Assembly (NCBI GenBank): GCA_944322725.1
Contig: CALUPU010000003.1
Coordinates: 124,001 to 188,000, forward strand
DNA length: 64,000 nucleotides
DNA from: Candidatus Gastranaerophilales bacterium
GTDB taxonomy: Bacteria; Cyanobacteriota; Vampirovibrionia; Gastranaerophilales; Gastranaerophilaceae
Direction: 5' to 3'
Made by a program: the position numbers and the translations under genes. How positions within the stretch are numbered: position 1 is the stretch's first letter; each line of letters opens with the position of its first letter. Under the pieces are notes generated by a model. The model saw nothing but the letters and a program-made list of their open reading frames with translations. It made no database searches and was not told where the DNA came from. Positions 58,156 through 64,000 of the stretch are shown piece after piece.

Positions 58156-59268
58156 TTAGCCGAGTTCTTTTTTAATAATTTCAACGATTCTCTTACTTGC
58201 AAGCCCATCACCGTAAGGGTTTACCGCCTCTGACATTTTTTTGTATTCAGCTTCATTGTCAAGAAGGTTCTGCACCTCGTATACAATCTTTTCTTTGTCA
58301 GTACCGACAAGTTTTACCGTACCATATTCCACAGCCTCGGGACGCTCTGTAGTGCTTCTTAAAACAAGCACAGGCTTGCCCAGTGACGGCGCTTCCTCTT
58401 GAACCCCGCCCGAATCTGTCATAATAATATGAGACTCTTTCATCAAGGATGAAAACGGAGCATATTCCATAGGTTCAATCAAATGGATTCTTTTTTTATT
58501 TCCTAGAAGTTCATTTACAGGCTTTTGCACATTTGGATTCAGGTGGACAGGATATACAACCTGAACATCTTTATTTTTTTCAACCAGTTCAAGCACTGCT
58601 TTACAGATATTTTTAATAGGCTCGCCAAAGTTCTCTCTTCTGTGCGAAGTCAAAAGAATTGTCTTTAAGTCAGGATTTAAACCTATATAACTCAAATCAG
58701 CTTTGTTATTTTCAACAGTATGTAAGAGAGCATCGATTACAGTATTGCCTGTTTTATAGATATGTTTTTCCGGTATTGCCGATTTTACAAGGTTATTTAC
58801 ACTTGTGTCAGTGGGTGCAAAGTGGTAAGTACAAACAGCGTCTGCAAAAACTCTGTTAATTTCTTCAGGGAAGGGATAGTATTTGTCAAAAGTACGAAGC
58901 CCCGCTTCTACATGTCCCACAGGAATCTTTGCATAAAAAGCAGACAAAGCTGCTGCCATTGATGTGGTTGTATCACCGTGTACAAGTACTATATCAGGTT
59001 GACTTTTTTCGAAAACATCTTTCATAAGCAAAAGAACATCAGATGTAATTGTCCACAAATCCTGATTGGGTTTCATAATATTTAAGTCAAAATCCGGTGT
59101 AATATCAAACAAAGATAACACTTGATCAAGCATCTGTCTGTGCTGGGCTGTAACACACACTATACTTTCAATATTTTCATTATCCTTTTTTAGTTCTTTA
59201 ACAAGAGGCGCCATCTTTATAGCCTCGGGACGCGTACCAAACACCGTTAATACTTTAATCTTTGACAT
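58156..59268 (-). CDS. wecB: UDP-N-acetylglucosamine 2-epimerase (non-hydrolysing)
   Basis: WecB makes UDP-ManNAc for surface polysaccharides. 370 residues: VFGTRPEAIKMAPLVKEL (9-26), VHGDTTTSMAAALSAFYAKI, HVEAGLRTFDKYYPFPEE, HRRENFGEP and DSGGVQEEAPSLGKPVLVLR (catalytic region). GAGGA 11 nt before the ATG. A ManNAc dehydrogenase (wecC) or other polysaccharide genes are not in view. Confidence 0.95.
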   Translation of the reverse strand: MSKIKVLTVFGTRPEAIKMAPLVKELKKDNENIESIVCVTAQHRQMLDQVLSLFDITPDFDLNIMKPNQDLWTITSDVLLLMKDVFEKSQPDIVLVHGDTTTSMAAALSAFYAKIPVGHVEAGLRTFDKYYPFPEEINRVFADAVCTYHFAPTDTSVNNLVKSAIPEKHIYKTGNTVIDALLHTVENNKADLSYIGLNPDLKTILLTSHRRENFGEPIKNICKAVLELVEKNKDVQVVYPVHLNPNVQKPVNELLGNKKRIHLIEPMEYAPFSSLMKESHIIMTDSGGVQEEAPSLGKPVLVLRSTTERPEAVEYGTVKLVGTDKEKIVYEVQNLLDNEAEYKKMSEAVNPYGDGLASKRIVEIIKKELG

Positions 59269-59338
59269 AAAAATAATATCCTCAAGCGTGTTTTACTTAA
59301 GGATATTATATTTCAAATATAAAAATTTTTATAATCTT

Positions 59339-60142
59339 TTATTCTTTTGGCGCAAACCAGTCGCAGGATTCTTCACCGCAAAATGCGTTTTCCAAATCTT
59401 TCATAATGCTCTGGTGAGTCATTTCAAAAGTAATAGGAGTAATTGAAACTTTATTCATACGAACGGCATTGATATCAGTACCGTCGTTTTCGTCGTATTC
59501 AATCAATTCACCGGCAAGCCAGTAATAGGTCTTGCCTCTCGGGTCAAGACGTTTATCATATTTGCTTGTGAACATTCTTGTACCGAGTTTTGTTATTGCA
59601 ATGCCTGCAATATCTTCTTCTTCAAGTGAAGGGAAGTTGATATTCAATATAGATTTTTGAGGAAAGTTTATGTCTTTAATCCTGTGAACAAACTTAGCCA
59701 TAAAATTTGCAGCAAAAGCAAAGTTTTCAACTTCATAATGCAAACCTGCAAGAGATGTTGCTATAGCAGGGTAGCCAAGCATCGCGCCCTCCAATGCACA
59801 GCTTACTGTTCCTGAATACAAAATATCCGCTCCAAGGTTGGGACCGTGGTTGATACCAGAAATAACAAGGTCCGGCATTTCATGAGGTTCTAAAATTGCA
59901 CTCAAACCGATTTTAACACAGTCACCCGGAGTACCTGTTGTAACCCAGTTTCTTTTTGCTCCGAACTTAGGTTCAAGTTCTTCAACCCTCAATGGTGTAT
60001 GAAGTGTCAATGAATGTCCCGCAGCACTTCTTTCCCTGTCAGGTGCAATTACATACACATCGTGCTCACAACTCAAAGCTTCTGTCAAAGCCCTGATTCC
60101 GTTAGCCATTAGTCCGTCATCATTTGATAATAGAATATTCAT
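59339..60142 (-). CDS. surE: 5'-nucleotidase SurE
   Basis: SurE dephosphorylates nucleoside 5'- and 3'-monophosphates. ILLSNDDGLMANGIRAL (4-20) holds the metal-binding DD; VIAPDRERSAAGHSLTLH and VISGINHGPNLGADILYSGT follow, the last with metal-binding Asn/Asp and Ser. 267 residues from the ATG at 60142, which has AGGAG six bases upstream; the GTG one codon earlier is less likely. Confidence 0.95.
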   Translation of the reverse strand: MNILLSNDDGLMANGIRALTEALSCEHDVYVIAPDRERSAAGHSLTLHTPLRVEELEPKFGAKRNWVTTGTPGDCVKIGLSAILEPHEMPDLVISGINHGPNLGADILYSGTVSCALEGAMLGYPAIATSLAGLHYEVENFAFAANFMAKFVHRIKDINFPQKSILNINFPSLEEEDIAGIAITKLGTRMFTSKYDKRLDPRGKTYYWLAGELIEYDENDGTDINAVRMNKVSITPITFEMTHQSIMKDLENAFCGEESCDWFAPKE

Positions 60143-60216
60143 CACACACTCCTATATTGTGTCTTCCATGGATAATAATACCCATTTTTTCAAGTTATAA
60201 ACGAAAAAAGCTTATT

Positions 60217-61824
60217 TTAACTTCTTTTATTTATAGCATTTATTAAGCCGGCAAACAAGGGGTGCGGATGTTCCGGACGGGATTTAAATTCCGGATGGAA
60301 CTGACAGGCTACAAACCAATCATTTTTAGGATATTCCACAATTTCGCATAACTGTCCGTCAGGAGACATTCCTGAGAAAACAAGACCTGCTTTTTCTATT
60401 TGTTCTTTGTATTCATTGTTTACTTCATATCTGTGGCGGTGGCGTTCAGAGATTGTTTTTACTTTTCCGTACGCATCATAAGCTTTTGTACCTTTTTTCA
60501 ACACACAGTCATATTTACCGAGACGCATTGTTCCGCCCATATTTTCGATATTTTTCTGTTCCAGCATAATATCAATAACAGGATACGGTGTGCCTTCATT
60601 AAATTCCATAGAGTTTGCATCTTTTAAACCGACGACATTTCTTGCATATTCTATAACGGAACACTGCATACCAAGACACAAGCCTAAAAACGGCAGGTTG
60701 TTTTCTCTGGCATATCTTATTGCATTGAGTTTTCCTTCTATACCTCTTACTCCAAAACCGCCAGGTACAACAAGACCGTCCACATCGCTCAAGATTTCTT
60801 TTGTTTTTTTCATATCAGTGCATTCTTCAGAATTTATCCACTTGATATCGATTTTGGCGTGATGTGCGTAACCGGCGTGTTTCAATGCCTCCACTACAGA
60901 TATATAAGCATCGGATAAGCCTGTATATTTACCTGCAATAGCGATTTTAAAGGTTTTTGTCGGATTTTTGATTGTATCAACAAGTTTTTTCCAGCTGTCT
61001 AAATTCGGCTTTTTATCAAGCAGCTGTAATCTTTGAAGAACAACATGAGCCATATTCTGGTCTTCCAATGCCAGAGGTACTTCATAGATTGATTTTAAAT
61101 CTTTGCATTCAATAACAGCATCAACAGGCACCGAGCAGAACAAAGCCAATTTTTCTTTTTCTTTTTTCGGAATAGAACGTGTTGTTCTGCAAACAAGGAT
61201 TTCCGGCTGAAGTCCGTAGCTTCTTAATACAGCAACACTGTGCTGTGAAGGTTTTGTTTTTAACTCACCGGATGTTGGCAAATACGGTATCAATGTGACG
61301 TGGATATTAATACTGTTTCCGAATCCGATTTCTGTTTTGAATTGTCTTATTGATTCGATAAAAGGCAAACTCTCAATGTCGCCTATAGTACCGCCTATTT
61401 CTATAATCAAAAAATCCGGTTTAAACTGTGAAGCTGCCTTTTTGATTCTTGATTTGATTTCATTTGTAATATGAGGAATCGTCTGAACTGTTGCACCAAG
61501 GTATTCGCCTTTACGTTCTTTTTTAATTACAGTCTGATAAATAGAACCTGATGTTACATTATTAACCCTTCCGAGAGAAGTATCCGTAAATCTTTCGTAA
61601 TGCCCGAGGTCAAGGTCAGTTTCAGCGCCGTCATCTGTCACAAAAACTTCACCATGCTGAAACGGGCTCATTGTACCGGGGTCAACATTTATATAGGGGT
61701 CAAATTTTTGTATAACAACAGAAAATCCTCTGGATTTTAAAAGTTTTCCGAGTGAAGCGGCAACAATCCCCTTACCTAGTGATGAAACTACACCGCCTGT
61801 TACAAAAATAAACTTAGTTGTCAT
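60217..61824 (-). CDS. pyrG: CTP synthase PyrG
   Basis: Converts UTP to CTP with glutamine. 535 residues: N-terminal synthetase with [20 protein letters not shown] (9-28), [20 protein letters not shown] and [16 protein letters not shown]-terminal glutamine amidotransferase with [29 protein letters not shown] (Cys nucleophile) and [25 protein letters not shown] before the ATG. A 92-nt gap precedes gatC on the same strand. Confidence 0.98.
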   Translation of the reverse strand: MTTKFIFVTGGVVSSLGKGIVAASLGKLLKSRGFSVVIQKFDPYINVDPGTMSPFQHGEVFVTDDGAETDLDLGHYERFTDTSLGRVNNVTSGSIYQTVIKKERKGEYLGATVQTIPHITNEIKSRIKKAASQFKPDFLIIEIGGTIGDIESLPFIESIRQFKTEIGFGNSINIHVTLIPYLPTSGELKTKPSQHSVAVLRSYGLQPEILVCRTTRSIPKKEKEKLALFCSVPVDAVIECKDLKSIYEVPLALEDQNMAHVVLQRLQLLDKKPNLDSWKKLVDTIKNPTKTFKIAIAGKYTGLSDAYISVVEALKHAGYAHHAKIDIKWINSEECTDMKKTKEILSDVDGLVVPGGFGVRGIEGKLNAIRYARENNLPFLGLCLGMQCSVIEYARNVVGLKDANSMEFNEGTPYPVIDIMLEQKNIENMGGTMRLGKYDCVLKKGTKAYDAYGKVKTISERHRHRYEVNNEYKEQIEKAGLVFSGMSPDGQLCEIVEYPKNDWFVACQFHPEFKSRPEHPHPLFAGLINAINKRS

Positions 61825-61874
61825 ACGATACCCCTTTTATCTAGCCTTTTTAATCTTTCTTATGCTTATAGTTA

Positions 61875-61906
61875 AAAAGCTTAGAGGGTGATGCCTCTAA
61901 GCTTTT
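61875..61906 (-). terminator. Terminator after gatC
   Basis: A 13-bp stem (61875-61887 with 61894-61906) around 6 nt, followed on the minus strand by TTTTT. It separates gatC from pyrG, so pyrG has its own promoter. Confidence 0.85.
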
Positions 61907-61913
61907 AAGAACT

Positions 61914-62195
61914 TTAATTGATTTTCGGAACCCTGAAAAATCCGTCTTCTTCTGCGGGAGCGTTTGCCATCAATTCCTCTTTTGTTTGCTCAGAGACAAC
62001 AACATCTTCCCTCATTACGTTTACTACGGGAATTGCGTGACTCATAGGCTCGACACCCGTCGTGTCAACTTCATTCATCTGTTCAACGTATTTTAAAATA
62101 TCACCGAGCTGCTTTGAAAACTTGACCTTTTCGTCCTCTGTAAGTTCAAGTCTTGCAAGCTTTGCTACGTGTTCAACATCTTTTATGGTAATCAT
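61914..62195 (-). CDS. gatC: Asp/Glu-tRNA amidotransferase subunit C
   Basis: 93 residues from the ATG at 62195 (GGAG six bases upstream). VEHVAKLARLELTEDEKVKF opens the helical part; the GatC signature VEPMSHAIPVVNVMREDV and C-terminal EDGFFRVPKI wrap GatA. gatA is 18 kb away. The longer in-frame start at 62234 is rejected. Confidence 0.95.
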   Translation of the reverse strand: MITIKDVEHVAKLARLELTEDEKVKFSKQLGDILKYVEQMNEVDTTGVEPMSHAIPVVNVMREDVVVSEQTKEELMANAPAEEDGFFRVPKIN

Positions 62196-62287
62196 TTTTA
62201 CTCCAACCAAAATATTATTTAATATTTGTACCATGCACAGACGTATTTTTCCATGGTTTGTTGTAAATTTTTACACTTTTTTCACAC

Positions 62288-62322
62288 AAAAATAACCTGC
62301 AAAGTAGCTGCAGGTCATTTTT
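62288..62322 (-). terminator. Terminator after the gene at 62343
   Basis: Stem arms 62289-62301 and 62309-62321 with one A-C mismatch and T-rich tail on the minus strand. Confidence 0.7.
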
Positions 62323-62342
62323 AATATTTTTTCATCCTGATT

Positions 62343-62768
62343 TTATTTTTTCAAAGGAGCAGAACTTTTTGCACCTTCACCGTCAAGAGTAAATGTATGG
62401 TCTACAAACTGAGCTCTGTCTAAATATTTCTGCTCAATTTTACCTGCTTTATAAGATCTGACAAGCAGACTCAAACCAGCAAGCGCACCTGCAATAACCT
62501 TAACCGGCTTCGGTGCATTTTTAATATACATACCGATTTTTTTAACCATTCCCATATTAGCAACTTTTGAAGCAAGTTCTGTATTCTTTGCCAGAGCAGC
62601 TTTACCGGCAAGTGCTGTCAGACCGCCAAGAGCTGAGATTTCGATGTTTGATACCATTGAATTGCCAAAATGTTTTGCTGCACAGTCAATTTTGTTGCCT
62701 GTAGTACCTTTTCTAGGGTCAACAAAAGAGTTCAAAGTAGGCGATATCAAAAATAAAACTTTAGACAT
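62343..62768 (-). CDS. Orphan small membrane-associated protein
   Basis: 141 residues, no recognised family. A conserved-looking N-terminus (LFLISPTLNSFVDPRKGTTG) is followed by an Ala-rich helix (about 44-62) and a likely membrane helix VKVIAGALAGLSLLVRS (about 90-106). Basic and disordered C-terminus. AAGGAAA precedes the ATG at 7 nt. Monocistronic with its own terminator. Function unknown. Confidence 0.7.
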   Translation of the reverse strand: MSKVLFLISPTLNSFVDPRKGTTGNKIDCAAKHFGNSMVSNIEISALGGLTALAGKAALAKNTELASKVANMGMVKKIGMYIKNAPKPVKVIAGALAGLSLLVRSYKAGKIEQKYLDRAQFVDHTFTLDGEGAKSSAPLKK

Positions 62769-62865
62769 TAAATGTTTCCTTATCTTTCACACACTATATA
62801 TAATGTAAAACATATGAAGCAGCTTTTTTGATAAAACAGTAAATTTATTTTACAAATGTTAATAA

Positions 62866-63339
62866 TTAATAAGAATATTTTGAAATATCTTCAAAGTATT
62901 TTTCAAGAGCCATATAGCCGTTGTAGATTTCATTTGATATCAGTGTATATCTGCAAGCCGCAAGATATTTGAGTTCTCTGGCACGAATCTCCATAATCCT
63001 GTCCGCATCCGCTTTAAGATTTTCGTCAGGAGACATTGCCCATTTTTTCAAAAGTTCCAATTCTTCGTTAATTTGTTTGATGGTAGTGTATTCCAGCTGG
63101 TTAAAGTCATATTTGCCAAGCAAAGAACGCTCTTTATTGGTGATTCTGCTTTTTACAACAGGAACACCATAAACTTTTTTGATAACCATATAATTATCTG
63201 CAATAAGTGTATGAGAAAGAGGCACTCCTGCCTTAGCAAGCATAGAAGAAGTGCTCAAAGAACTGAATTTGCCTTTTTCATCAGAGAGGGCACTTAAATT
63301 TGTAACCTGTTTAAAATTTTCTCCGTTAGCAGTATTCAT
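62866..63339 (-). CDS. Orphan helical protein
   Basis: 157 residues, unrecognised. A disordered head with a TNLSALSDEKGKFSSLSTSS segment, then VKSRITNKERSLLGKYDFNQ and two long helices (YTTIKQINEELELLKKWAMS and ADADRIMEIRARELKYLAACR). No membrane segment or signal. Weak ribosome site. The 193-nt gap between this gene and the divergent one at 63533 holds their promoters and nothing coding. Confidence 0.65.
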   Translation of the reverse strand: MNTANGENFKQVTNLSALSDEKGKFSSLSTSSMLAKAGVPLSHTLIADNYMVIKKVYGVPVVKSRITNKERSLLGKYDFNQLEYTTIKQINEELELLKKWAMSPDENLKADADRIMEIRARELKYLAACRYTLISNEIYNGYMALEKYFEDISKYSY

Positions 63340-63532
63340 ATTGAAATAATTCTCGTTAATGGTTCTGTTCCTCTTAACTGTTGATGTACTAATTTTATAT
63401 CAGGCTTAGTTTTTTGTCATGCTACCTTGTAGAATTGTTAAGTTTATAAATAATTTCGTACTGCGGGCAATTTTTACAAATCAAATGTTTTTATATAAAT
63501 AAGGGAAACTATGAATATTTGGGGAAAGGAAA

Positions 63533-64000
63533 ATGGGAGAACAAGCATTTTTATCCACTGTCTCACAACCAATCAGCGCAATAAATACGCTTCGTCGTTT
63601 TAATTCTGATTACAAAAAGAATGAAGCATTGCAAAAATCAAATGCACTGACACAGGGCATTTACGAATCTGTAGAAGCCTATCAGGAAAGGATTAAACAG
63701 TGGCGCGCAGAACATGCCAAAAAGATTGCCGCAGAAAATACAACAACGGCTGAAAAGAAATATCAGGATATATTGAGCCTCTATCTGAATCAAACCAATG
63801 ATCCGAAACAAATGGAAAGAGGTTTGAGCGAATTACAGTCGCTTTTCAGATTTACACAATTCAATAATCTTAATACATCTTTTGACAACAAACTCCATCT
63901 CGCACAAAAGCAGGAAAGAATTGTATCGGAAAGATTGTACAAATATAAAAACGGACAGGAAGCTGATAACTCTTCTGTGTCAAATCCTATGCTGTACAGC
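63533..64000 (+). CDS. Orphan coiled-coil protein (C-terminus outside window)
   Basis: The ATG at 63533 follows GGGGAAAGGAAA. The 156 visible residues run off the window. Starts MGEQAFLSTVSQPISAINTL. Charged helical stretches (YESVEAYQERIKQWRAEHAK, LHLAQKQERIVSERLYKYK) predict coiled coils. No recognised family, signal or membrane helix. A short out-of-frame ATG at 63511 with its own AAGGGA site (a 30-codon frame) overlaps the start; coding is unlikely. Confidence 0.65.
   Translation, partial: MGEQAFLSTVSQPISAINTLRRFNSDYKKNEALQKSNALTQGIYESVEAYQERIKQWRAEHAKKIAAENTTTAEKKYQDILSLYLNQTNDPKQMERGLSELQSLFRFTQFNNLNTSFDNKLHLAQKQERIVSERLYKYKNGQEADNSSVSNPMLYS

Noticed and set aside
63511-63600. A 30-codon frame with its own AAGGGA site ahead of the partial orphan.
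   Set aside because: Out of frame with, and overlapping, the better-supported start at 63533; no domain or conservation evidence.
1-64000. Looked for CRISPR arrays, restriction-modification, phage or toxin-antitoxin modules.
   Set aside because: No regularly spaced repeats, Cas motifs, phage structural genes or methylase-nuclease pairs; only lineage orphans, two MITE-like elements and single housekeeping xerC.

Overview
The window is an AT-rich bacterial chromosome segment, densely packed with short operons on both strands. Lipid A and LPS-transport genes (lpxI, lpxB, an lptC-like and an lptA-like gene) and a signal-peptide outer-membrane-like protein indicate a diderm. HydE indicates an anaerobe with [FeFe] hydrogenase, and the MEP-pathway gene ispF is present. 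YidC carries a soluble insert between its second and third membrane segments, and several orphan proteins share a short N-terminal SFK(A/G)-type motif. As I recall it, this mix fits the gut lineage Gastranaerophilales (Vampirovibrionia/Melainabacteria, non-photosynthetic relatives of Cyanobacteria). That placement is inference; no rRNA gene lies in the window.

Layout. 1-5.4 kb: a partial trkA, yidC with a beta-carbonic-anhydrase-like gene, queA-asd, and a small SFK-motif protein. 5.4-10.4 kb: a divergent membrane pyrophosphatase, a kinase-like orphan and dnaB. 10.5-16.1 kb: a cupin, two DUF4013-like membrane proteins, ribH, ribF, a candidate small RNA and a GNAT-like orphan. 16.2-22.7 kb: an outer-membrane-like protein with a pentapeptide protein, MarC, nadA, and an ispF/HAD/Nudix/aspS unit. 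22.8-26.5 kb: a RicT/PSP1 protein beside a soluble protein built on the cytoplasmic domain of the flagellar export gate FlhA, then TspO and a methyltransferase. 26.5-36.2 kb: the S10-spc ribosomal operon on the minus strand, ending after L18, with an orphan gene between L6 and L18 and three copies of a structured repeat directly after stop codons. 36.4-49 kb: a CHASE2 protein with a degenerate cyclase domain, two copies of a ~0.5 kb MITE-like element, rqcH, FlaG-like and SASQAR-motif proteins, asparaginase, gatA, a TPR-NHL protein, mnmA-hydE. 49-55 kb: an orphan with a RelA/SpoT synthetase core split by a repeat insert, LptC/LptA-like genes, a PfkB kinase and xerC. 55-64 kb: lpxI-lpxB, a two-gene ChrA transporter, wecB, surE, pyrG, gatC and lineage-specific orphans.

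The most interesting signals are: (i) the FlhA-type cytoplasmic domain without its membrane half, with a FlaG-like and a hook/needle-like protein elsewhere in the window; (ii) the intact-looking RelA/SpoT catalytic motifs interrupted by 33-36-residue repeats; (iii) a shared N-terminal motif on kinase-like, GNAT-like and alarmone-synthetase-like orphans; (iv) eight genes whose -10 hexamer ends exactly 6 nt before the start codon, which predicts leaderless mRNAs; and (v) new structured repeats in the ribosomal operon. All domain assignments come from reading motifs by eye; no database search was run.
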